Part shown: positions 1 to 6,399 of the stretch, in pieces
Layout: each line of letters starts with the position of its first letter
Position numbering within the stretch: position 1 is the stretch's first letter
Source: Paramuribaculum sp.
Lineage (GTDB): Bacteria; Bacteroidota; Bacteroidia; Bacteroidales; Muribaculaceae
Reading direction: 5' to 3'
NCBI GenBank assembly: GCA_029058455.1
Contig: JAIDXU010000183.1
Coordinates: forward strand, 1 to 10,100
Length of the DNA stretch: 10,100 nucleotides
Notes under the pieces: generated by a model
What the model was told of the DNA's origin: nothing
Database searches by the model: none
The model's input: only the letters and a program-made list of their open reading frames with translations
Position numbers and translations under genes: made by a program

Positions 1-1287
1 GTCCTGATAGTTGTAGTATACGGCGGGAGCGGGGAGTGCGGCGTTACGGGTATCAACGTTTACACCCTGGCTGTTTTCGTTATAGAAAGCGATACCGGGA
101 TATGCGTTGTCAACAAATTCAAAGGCAAATGTCTGAGCGTCGTCAACGCTTTCGGCGGGAAGGATGAGAGCTGAAGCTTCGCCAAAGCCGAGAGTTTCCC
201 AGCTGAGATAGGTCTTTGAGCCTACGTTGTAGAGATAGATACCGCCATCTTCTGATTCTTCGGCAGTCCAAACGCAGTATGAATATGTTTCATTTTCGGG
301 CATCCAGTAGCAGTAGAAGATATCAACTTCTTCCTGACCGATGGTGTCGCCATCTTCGATCTCATAGTGCATGCGCTTGCCGGCACCGAGATAGGTAGCG
401 TTTCTGTCAAGACCAAAGCGACGTGAGCTCTGGAGAGTGAATGACTTGCCGGGGAGGTTTTCAGCGATGATGTCGGTAGCGTCGAAGGTAGCGTCTTCAG
501 CATCAAACATAACTTCTTCGATGGCAGCCTGAACGTCCTCGAGAGTGGTGTCGGTAGTGGGGATAGCCTTGATACGAGCGGGGAAATCTTTGAAGAGCTC
601 GTCTGTCCAGGGTGAGATACCGATATAGAGGTTAACCTTGGCAAGAGCGGTGTCGATAGCGGCTTTGATCTTGGCGGCAAGGATTACTTCGGGTGAGGGG
701 TGTACTTCTCTGTAGACAGCTTCGCAAGCTTCCTGAGCGGCATCCATGTCGTTGCCGTCAACTTTAACGAAGATCCAGCAAGTACCCTGCCAGTCGCCGG
801 GACGGGGTGACCATCCGGGAGAAAGAACTGCAGAGTGGTTGGCGGCGTCGATACAGGTTACGCCTGTGGTGAGAGTAGGTTCGATTGAGATTGCGAGACC
901 GCAGTTGTTAACACCGTTTTCGAGGATGTAGTAGGGAGCACCTTCGCCGAGGTCGAGGAGGATAGCCTGTGTGCCGTCGATTGTACCTTCGATACCTACG
1001 TTGTTGATGTAAACACCACCGTCACCGGCGTCGGTGAAATACCAGATAGCGGTTTCGTCGATGTAGGGAGTCATGATTGATGACATGCCATAGTCCTGAG
1101 CGGCCATAGCGGTCATGGTTGAGTCACCCTTCACTGAGTAGCAGTCACCACGATAGTTGATGATACAGTAGGTGATGGGGTTAGCTTCGTCGGTAGTAAT
1201 CTCGGGTTTGGCCAGGAAGTCGGTGGCAGCAAACAGAGAACTTACACCGGCCAAAAGCATAGATGCGAAAAGAGTAAATTTTTTCAT
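1..1287 (-). CDS. Secreted protein of unknown function with duplicated beta-rich module (C-terminus beyond window)
   Basis: The frame is open from the ATG at 1287 to the window edge, giving 429 residues without a stop. The N-terminus MKKFTLFASMLLAGVSSLFA is a typical signal peptide, with cleavage probably near residue 20-21, so the product is exported. Two similar modules are visible. One lies at about residues 30-170, with WYFTD...DGGVYINNVG near 81-98. The other starts at about 275 and has CVWTAEESEDGGIYLYNVG at 338-356, followed by a similar strand-rich stretch. Between them, residues about 175-265 are mostly helical and acidic, with many Ala, Glu and Asp. The 'W-x-F/T...DGG-x-Y-x-x-NVG' pattern recalls beta-trefoil/ricin-like or other carbohydrate-contact folds of Bacteroidales surface proteins, but I do not recognise the family and assign no function. 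The missing C-terminus could carry a sorting or anchoring domain. It follows rlmN on the same strand but has its own promoter. Confidence 0.85.
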   Translation of the reverse strand, partial: MKKFTLFASMLLAGVSSLFAATDFLAKPEITTDEANPITYCIINYRGDCYSVKGDSTMTAMAAQDYGMSSIMTPYIDETAIWYFTDAGDGGVYINNVGIEGTIDGTQAILLDLGEGAPYYILENGVNNCGLAISIEPTLTTGVTCIDAANHSAVLSPGWSPRPGDWQGTCWIFVKVDGNDMDAAQEACEAVYREVHPSPEVILAAKIKAAIDTALAKVNLYIGISPWTDELFKDFPARIKAIPTTDTTLEDVQAAIEEVMFDAEDATFDATDIIAENLPGKSFTLQSSRRFGLDRNATYLGAGKRMHYEIEDGDTIGQEEVDIFYCYWMPENETYSYCVWTAEESEDGGIYLYNVGSKTYLSWETLGFGEASALILPAESVDDAQTFAFEFVDNAYPGIAFYNENSQGVNVDTRNAALPAPAVYYNYQD

Positions 1288-1349
1288 AAATGAATTGGTG
1301 TTGGTGTTAGATATTGATTTGAAATTTTGTTATCTTTTCTATTATTTTG

Positions 1350-1357
1350 CAAAAGTA
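1350..1357 (-). promoter_or_regulatory. Bacteroidetes-type promoter -7 box for the secreted-protein gene
   Basis: On the minus strand the sequence reads TACTTTTG, matching the Bacteroidetes TAnnTTTG -7 consensus. A T-rich stretch (TTTTT, rather than the preferred TTTG) lies 20 bp upstream in the -33 position. The ATG at 1287 is about 60 nt downstream, giving an AT-rich leader with no evident Shine-Dalgarno sequence, as is usual in this phylum. The match is by eye only. Confidence 0.5.
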
Positions 1358-1458
1358 GTTAAATGAATCACACTCTAAAAATATAGCAACGTTAAATTTT
1401 GTTAAAACAAGGGTCTCAGAGTCAAAATACACAATATTCAGGGGTGGAAGACATCATT

Positions 1459-2505
1459 TCAACTCTCCTCGGTGGTTTTGCGCTGACGTCCTGCCAACAT
1501 GCCGCAGGCCGCCATTATATCCTCTCCGCGCGACGCGCGTATGGTGGCGGTGATGCCCATTTCGTTGAGACGGTCGCGGAATTGCTCCATCACTTCCTGC
1601 GAACATCCCTTGAGCGGCGAGCCGGGAATGGCGTGGAAGCGTATCAGGTTTACACGGCAGTGAAGCCCTTTTAACATTCGGCCGAGGGCGGCCGCGCTGC
1701 GCATTGAGCTGTTTACTCCGTCAAACATTATATATTCAAACGAGAGCCTGCGCTGATGGGCGAAGTCATATCCGCGCAGCAGCGAGAGCACCTCGGCTAT
1801 GGGAAACGCTTTCTCGACCGGCATGAGTTCGAGTCGCTGCGAGGCGAGAGGAGAGTGGAGCGAGATGGCGATATGCACTTTGGTGAGGTCGAGAATCTTT
1901 TTCAATCCCGGTATCGCGCCTATCGAGCTGACGGTGATTCGGCCGGGACTACGGGCCGCGCCCCACTTTGCGGTGAGTATTTCGATCGCTTTGATTACAT
2001 TGTCGGCGTTGTCGGCCGGTTCGCCCATGCCCATAAACACGAGGTTGGTGAGGCGCTCAGAGCCGGGCACCGAAAAAACCTGATTGATAATCTGGGCGGT
2101 GGTGAGCTGGCCGTGAAAGCCCTGACGACCGGTCATGCAGAAGGTGCAACCCATCTTACATCCCGCCTGCGAGCTGACACACAGGGTGGCGCGATCGCGG
2201 TCGGGTATGAACACCGATTCAATGTCACATCCTCCGGCGCCTTCCCACAGATATTTGGCGGTGCCGTCAACTGAAATGGCCTCGGCCTTGGGTGCGTAGC
2301 GCCCCACCTGCAGCTCCTCCTCCATTCTGCGGCGCACGGCGGCGGGGAGGTCGGTCATCTCGCTTATCGAGGTGACACGCTTCTCATATAGCCAGCGGGC
2401 CATCTGCCGGGCGGCAAAGGGGCGCAGTCCGTAGTAGGCCGCCACTTCGGTGAGCTCGTCGAGCGTGAGGCCCAGCAATATGCGGGGTGGTGAATAAGTG
2501 TTCAT
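1459..2505 (-). CDS. rlmN: Dual-specificity 23S rRNA (A2503-C2) / tRNA (A37-C2) methyltransferase RlmN
   Basis: This is a radical-SAM methyltransferase that puts a C2 methyl on A2503 of 23S rRNA and, in characterised homologues, on A37 of some tRNAs. It uses one SAM as radical source and one as methyl donor through a methylated cysteine. The 348-residue product matches bacteroidetal RlmN and is somewhat shorter than the E. coli protein. It has an N-terminal helical RNA-binding part (about 1-90) and a radical-SAM barrel. The cluster motif CKMGCTFC gives Cys116, Cys120 and Cys123, preceded by TLCVSSQAG with Cys109 (catalytic partner). GMGEP lies at 159-163, and the carboxy-terminal GEDIMAACGML carries Cys334, the methyl-carrying cysteine. 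All key residues are present, so the enzyme should be active. The ATG at 2505 gives the standard N-terminus (...LGLTLDELTEV); no strong ribosome-binding site is visible. It is a housekeeping gene, divergent from the tricorn-type protease across a 434-bp gap. Confidence 0.97.
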   Translation of the reverse strand: MNTYSPPRILLGLTLDELTEVAAYYGLRPFAARQMARWLYEKRVTSISEMTDLPAAVRRRMEEELQVGRYAPKAEAISVDGTAKYLWEGAGGCDIESVFIPDRDRATLCVSSQAGCKMGCTFCMTGRQGFHGQLTTAQIINQVFSVPGSERLTNLVFMGMGEPADNADNVIKAIEILTAKWGAARSPGRITVSSIGAIPGLKKILDLTKVHIAISLHSPLASQRLELMPVEKAFPIAEVLSLLRGYDFAHQRRLSFEYIMFDGVNSSMRSAAALGRMLKGLHCRVNLIRFHAIPGSPLKGCSQEVMEQFRDRLNEMGITATIRASRGEDIMAACGMLAGRQRKTTEES

Positions 2506-2530
2506 AATGGTTAATAATGGTTATAGACCG

Positions 2531-2538
2531 CGAAGTTA
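2531..2538 (-). promoter_or_regulatory. Possible -7 box for rlmN
   Basis: On the minus strand this reads TAACTTCG, one base from the TAnnTTTG consensus, 26 bp before the rlmN ATG. No TTTG element is visible at the expected distance upstream, so the call is weak. It is the best candidate in the proximal part of the intergenic region. Confidence 0.3.
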
Positions 2539-2652
2539 CACAATTTTTGCGACACAGAGGCGTTTTTGAGATGTAAGCCGCCTGAAAAGTGGGGAAGACA
2601 AAGTGTTAAAATCCTCATTTAGTTTATTTAATGTTTGTTTGCACTTCCTCAC

Positions 2653-2683
2653 TTGCACAGGTCAGCTCAAATTGCTAACTTTG
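2653..2683 (+). promoter_or_regulatory. Promoter pointing into the rlmN/tricorn intergenic region
   Basis: TTG at 2653-2655, a 20-bp spacer and TAACTTTG at 2676-2683 form a good Bacteroidetes promoter. Transcription should start near 2689-2691, about 250 nt before the next start codon. That next gene has its own promoter at 2859-2890. The arrangement suggests that this promoter makes a separate non-coding transcript, or a long alternative leader for the protease gene. Confidence 0.6.
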
Positions 2684-2688
2684 CAATT

Positions 2689-2863
2689 ACAAATCGGATC
2701 TCAATCTCCCGGTTACATCTGTTCCGGCCGATTGTCGAAACAATAATCTGACTTAAAGAATTTTACATACTTGAATTTTGGTTATGAGGGAGGTGCGCTA
2801 CTGTGAAGTAGTGCACTTTCATCATTTATATACCCCTCGTCTCCCGGGCTCTTAGTGATTTGT
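2689..2863 (+). ncRNA. Candidate structured small RNA, 6S-like rod architecture (family not proven)
   Basis: A stretch of about 175 nt begins where the upstream promoter should initiate. Its ends pair: ACAAATC (2689-2695) with GATTTGT (2857-2863). Inside this, CCCGG (2708-2712) pairs with CCGGG (2844-2848). ATGAGGG (2784-2790) pairs with CCCTCGT (2834-2840, one G-U). A strong apical hairpin joins 2793-2802 to 2807-2816 (10 bp with one G-U, loop GTGA). A small hairpin ATTGT-CGAA-ACAAT lies at 2731-2744. No convincing reading frame occurs here. Size, closing end-stem, large internal loops and an apical hairpin resemble 6S RNA, the RNA polymerase-binding regulator, but I cannot match a family consensus by eye. 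Alternatives are another small RNA or a leader of the downstream protease gene. No U-rich terminator follows, so the 3' end would need processing. Confidence 0.4.
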
Positions 2864-2890
2864 GTGTGTGGAAAATAATATCTAATTTTG
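2859..2890 (+). promoter_or_regulatory. Promoter of the tricorn-type protease gene
   Basis: TTTG (2859-2862), exactly 20 bp, then TAATTTTG (2883-2890) is a near-perfect Bacteroidetes -33/-7 pair. The predicted start is near 2897, which gives a leader of about 43 nt to the ATG at 2940. The TTTG element overlaps the 3' arm of the closing stem of the candidate RNA, so transcription of that RNA could interfere with initiation here. Confidence 0.7.
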
Positions 2891-2939
2891 CCACACTTAC
2901 AATGATTATTCAAATCAATCTCTATCACATCATAACGAC

Positions 2940-5900
2940 ATGAACAAAATCAAGACCATGATGATGGCGACCGCTATGGCTGCCTCAGCATTGGGCGCAT
3001 GGGGAGCGGTGCCTGTGGCCGAGGGCGACGCTCTGTGGCTGCGCTATCCGGCTATTTCACCCAACGGACAGAATATCGCTTTTTCCTATATGGGTGACAT
3101 CTATATAGCGGGTGCCGACGGCGGAAGGGCCCGTGCCCTCACCACCAACCGTGCCTATGACTCGAGGCCGATATGGAGTCCCGACGGCTCGAAAATAGTG
3201 TTTGCTTCCGACCGCATGGGCAATCTTGACCTTTATGTGGTGGATGCACAGGGAGGTGAGCCCAAACGCATCACCACCAACACCGCCGCCGAATATCCTA
3301 TCGCTTTTCTCGACAACAATACTGTGTTATATAAGTCGTCGGTTATGCCCGACGTGGCCGACTCTCAGTTCCCCTCCGGACAGTTCCCCCAGGTGTGGAG
3401 CGTGAGCCTCGATGGTGGCAGACCTCAGCTTTTCTCGTCGCTCACTATGGAGAACATCTCCATCGACCCCGTGGGCAAGCGTATGCTTTATCATGACAAG
3501 AAAGGTTATGAGGATGAGTTCCGCAAACATCATCAGAGCTCTATAGCCCGCGACGTGTGGATGGCTACTCCGGTCAACAAACCCGCCGAAAAGCGCACCT
3601 ACACCAAGCTCACATCGTTCAGAGGCGAGGACCGCAACCCCGTGTGGGCTCCCGGCAAGGATCAGTATTATTATCTGAGCGAGCAGGACGGCACGTTTAA
3701 CGTTTATCTCCGCAGTCTCGACGGCAAGACCGAAACTCAGCTCACCGATTATAAATATCACCCCGTGAGATTCCTCACCGCCTCTAACGACGGTAAGGTA
3801 TGTTATAGCTGGAACGGCGAGATCTATACTCTCGCTCCCGGCGGAAAGCCCGAGAAACTCGAGGTGACAATCGTGGGCGATACTTTCTCGCCCGACGAGA
3901 TAGCCCGTTGGAATATGGGCATAAGCGGCGACATAGCCCTCAACGAAAAGGGCAAGGAGATTGCCTTCATAAGCCGCGGCGATGTTTTCGTGACCTCGCT
4001 CGACTATTCCACCACCAAGCGCATTACCGACACTCCCGAACAGGAGCGCAACGTTGATTTCTCGCCCGACGGCCGCTCGATTATCTACAGCAGCGAGCGT
4101 GACGGCAAGTGGGGCATCTACCGCACTTCGCTTGTGCGCGACGATGACAAGAAGTTCACCTATGCCCGTGAACTCAAGGAGGAACCCCTCATTGTCGAGG
4201 AAAAAGCCTGCTTCCAGCCCACATTCTCTCCCGACGGCAAGGAGATCGCTTTCCTGCGCGACCGTACCGAGGTGTGTGTCTACAATCTCGAGTCAAAGAA
4301 AGTGCGCACCGTGCTCCCCGCCGAATATAACTACAGCTACACCGACGGCGACCAGACCTATTCATGGAGCCCCGATTCGAAATGGCTCCTCGTGGAATAT
4401 ATCGACCGCGGCGGCTGGAACAACCATGACATCGCTCTCGTCAAGGCCGACGGCTCGGGCGAAGTGACCAACCTCACCATGAGCGGCTACAGCGACGGCA
4501 ATCCCAAATGGGTGCTCGACGGAAAAGCCATGATCTACACCAGCGACCGCGCCGGCTATCGCAGCCACGGCAGCTGGGGCGCTGAAAACGACGTCTACAT
4601 CATGTTCTTCGACGGTGAGGCCTACGACAACTTCCGTCTCTCGAAAGAGGAGCGCGAACTGGCCGAAGCCATGAAAAAGGAGTCTGACGACAAGAAGAAA
4701 GACGACGACAAAGACAAGGATAAAGACAAAAAAGATAAGAAAGGCAAAAAGGGCAAAAAGGATAAGAAAGATGAGTCTGACGACAAGAAAGACGACGACA
4801 AGGCCAAGGATAAGGAGCTGAAGTTTGACCTCGACCACCGTCATGACCGCATTATCCGCCTCACCCCCAACTCCTCACATCTCAGCGACGCTGTTCTTGC
4901 CGCCGACGGCAAGAAGATCTATTATACTTCGGCTTTCGAAGGAGGATATGATCTCTGGGTGAGAGACCTGCTCGACCACTCCACACGTATTCTTATCAAG
5001 GGTGCCGGCGGCGGTAGCCTCGTGCCCGACGAGAAGATCAACAATCTCTATCTCAGGGGCGGCTACGGCATCAAGAAACTTGAGCTCGGCAACGGTCGTT
5101 CAAGCAACATCGATTATGAAACCGAACATACCTACCGCCCCGCTCTCGAGCGTAAATATATTCTCGATCATGTCTACAGCCAGGTGGCTGACAAGTTCTA
5201 TGATCCCGATATTCACGGCATCGACTGGGCCGGCTATCGCGACGCCTATGCCGCCATGCTTCCCCACATCAACAATAACTACGACTTCCAGGAGTTGCTG
5301 AGCGAAATGCTCGGTGAGCTTAACGCCTCCCACACCGGTGCCCGTTTCTATGGCACTGTCGAGAGCTCCAAGGTTAGAAGTGTGGCTCAGCTCGGCGCTT
5401 TCTTCGACGAAAGCTACAACGGCGACGGTCTCAAGGTGGCCGAGGTGATTGTCAACGGTCCTCTCGACATTGCCGGCAGCAAGGTCAAGGCCGGTTCGAT
5501 CATCACCGCCATCAACGGTCAGCCCATCAAGGCCGGCGAAGACTACTATCCTCTCCTGGGCGGTCTGGCCGGCAAACACACCGTGCTGACTGTGAAAAAC
5601 GGCAGCAAGGTCGAGGAGCAGATTGTAAAGCCCACAAGCTCGCTTAACTCACAGCTCTATCAGCGCTGGATTCAGTCGAAGCGCGACATGGTTGAGAAGC
5701 TTTCCGACGGCCGTGTGGGTTATATCCACATTCAGGGCATGGATAGCCCCTCTTTCCGCAAAACATTCGCCGACCTGCTGGGCCGCTACCGCAATTGCGA
5801 GGCTGTGATTATCGACACCCGCCACAACGGCGGCGGATGGCTTCACGAAGATCTCGCCATTTTGCTCTCGGGTCAGAAGTTCGCCCAGTTTATGCCGCGC

Positions 5901-6329
5901 GGTCAGTATGTAGGCGACGATCCCTTCAACCGCTGGACCAAGCCTTCATGCGTGATGGTGTGTGAGGATAACTACAGCAACGCCCACGGTTTCCCCTGGA
6001 CCTACAAGACCCTCGGTCTCGGCAAGGTTATCGGCGCTCCCGTGCCCGGCACCATGACTGCCGTGTGGTGGGAAACCCAGCTCGATCCCTCTCTGGTGTT
6101 CGGTGTGCCTCAGGTCGGTATGATCGATATGGATGGCAACTATCTCGAAAATCTCGAGCTTATGCCCGACATTGAGATTTATAACTCTCCCGAGTCACAG
6201 CTGTCGGGCGACGATCCCCAGCTCAAGGCCGCCGTCAAGGAAATGCTCCGTCAGGCTGACGAGGCTAAGGCAAATGCCAAACCCCTGACTCCCAGGATTT
6301 CAACCAAACCCTACGCTATCAAGGATTGA
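2940..6329 (+). CDS. Periplasmic tricorn-type S41 serine protease with propeller and PDZ domains
   Basis: The 1129-residue product begins with a signal peptide (about residues 1-23, MNKIKTMMMATAMAASALGA), so it acts in the periplasm, unlike the cytoplasmic archaeal tricorn. Residues about 30-560 hold PD40/WD40-type propeller repeats of the form 'SPDGxxIxFxSDRxGxxDxY' (e.g. at 80-100 and 375-395). A Lys/Asp low-complexity insert lies at about 578-626, and a further propeller part at 635-720. The C1 region (735-805) contains NASHTG with Ser797-His798, a PDZ domain covers about 810-895, and the S41 core about 920-1080. Within the core are RHNGGGWL (961-968), the probable nucleophile Ser1013 in NYSNAHG and Glu1070 before NLELMPDIE. 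These match the Ser-His-Ser-Glu tetrad of Thermoplasma tricorn, so an active peptidase acting on oligopeptides is expected. The gene is single, with its own promoter and terminator. The substrate is unknown. Confidence 0.93.
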   Translation: MNKIKTMMMATAMAASALGAWGAVPVAEGDALWLRYPAISPNGQNIAFSYMGDIYIAGADGGRARALTTNRAYDSRPIWSPDGSKIVFASDRMGNLDLYVVDAQGGEPKRITTNTAAEYPIAFLDNNTVLYKSSVMPDVADSQFPSGQFPQVWSVSLDGGRPQLFSSLTMENISIDPVGKRMLYHDKKGYEDEFRKHHQSSIARDVWMATPVNKPAEKRTYTKLTSFRGEDRNPVWAPGKDQYYYLSEQDGTFNVYLRSLDGKTETQLTDYKYHPVRFLTASNDGKVCYSWNGEIYTLAPGGKPEKLEVTIVGDTFSPDEIARWNMGISGDIALNEKGKEIAFISRGDVFVTSLDYSTTKRITDTPEQERNVDFSPDGRSIIYSSERDGKWGIYRTSLVRDDDKKFTYARELKEEPLIVEEKACFQPTFSPDGKEIAFLRDRTEVCVYNLESKKVRTVLPAEYNYSYTDGDQTYSWSPDSKWLLVEYIDRGGWNNHDIALVKADGSGEVTNLTMSGYSDGNPKWVLDGKAMIYTSDRAGYRSHGSWGAENDVYIMFFDGEAYDNFRLSKEERELAEAMKKESDDKKKDDDKDKDKDKKDKKGKKGKKDKKDESDDKKDDDKAKDKELKFDLDHRHDRIIRLTPNSSHLSDAVLAADGKKIYYTSAFEGGYDLWVRDLLDHSTRILIKGAGGGSLVPDEKINNLYLRGGYGIKKLELGNGRSSNIDYETEHTYRPALERKYILDHVYSQVADKFYDPDIHGIDWAGYRDAYAAMLPHINNNYDFQELLSEMLGELNASHTGARFYGTVESSKVRSVAQLGAFFDESYNGDGLKVAEVIVNGPLDIAGSKVKAGSIITAINGQPIKAGEDYYPLLGGLAGKHTVLTVKNGSKVEEQIVKPTSSLNSQLYQRWIQSKRDMVEKLSDGRVGYIHIQGMDSPSFRKTFADLLGRYRNCEAVIIDTRHNGGGWLHEDLAILLSGQKFAQFMPRGQYVGDDPFNRWTKPSCVMVCEDNYSNAHGFPWTYKTLGLGKVIGAPVPGTMTAVWWETQLDPSLVFGVPQVGMIDMDGNYLENLELMPDIEIYNSPESQLSGDDPQLKAAVKEMLRQADEAKANAKPLTPRISTKPYAIKD
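4671..4817 (+). repeat. Lys/Asp-rich low-complexity insert in the protease, with a direct repeat
   Basis: Residues about 578-626 of the protease are almost only Lys, Asp, Gly and Glu. The DNA beginning GAGTCTGACGACAAGAA occurs at 4680-4696 and again at 4773-4789, each followed by a similar AAGACGACGACAA stretch. The 93-bp offset keeps the frame. This suggests in-frame duplication within a flexible loop between two propeller parts. It carries no catalytic residue. Confidence 0.8.
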
Positions 6330-6353
6330 TAATCTGAGGGTTAGCGCATAAAA

Positions 6354-6399
6354 AGAGGATGCGGCGTAATGGTTTTTTACGTCGCATCCTCTCTTTTTT
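6354..6399. terminator. Bidirectional rho-independent terminator between protease and phage cassette
   Basis: A 16-bp stem pairs 6354-6369 with 6377-6392 (one G-U) around a 7-nt loop, and is followed by TTTTTT at 6394-6399 on the plus strand. On the minus strand the same hairpin is followed by TTTTT (complement of 6350-6354). It can therefore end both the protease transcript and the convergent phage-head transcript. The portal-like gene's stop codon (6399-6401) overlaps the last T of the tract. Confidence 0.93.

Noticed and set aside
222..680. Minus-strand frame of 152 residues
   Set aside because: It is the wrong frame of the secreted-protein gene, whose own frame is open through the whole stretch and starts with a signal peptide.
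1375..1458. Possible terminator after rlmN
   Set aside because: Only AT-rich sequence and short imperfect inverted repeats are present; there is no GC-rich stem with a T-tract.
1756..2274. Plus-strand frame of 172 residues opposite rlmN
   Set aside because: It is antisense to rlmN, which has complete catalytic motifs; no independent signal supports this frame.
2789..2820. The hairpin as a rho-independent terminator
   Set aside because: The stem is strong, but the downstream sequence is TTTCATCATTTATATA, not a T-run, and pairing outside the hairpin suggests it belongs to a larger RNA fold. Early termination there cannot be fully excluded.
4362..4844. Minus-strand frame with a very hydrophobic Leu/Val/Phe stretch resembling a membrane protein
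   Set aside because: The hydrophobic run is the complement of the Lys/Asp codons (AAG, GAC) in the protease insert, so it is a compositional shadow.
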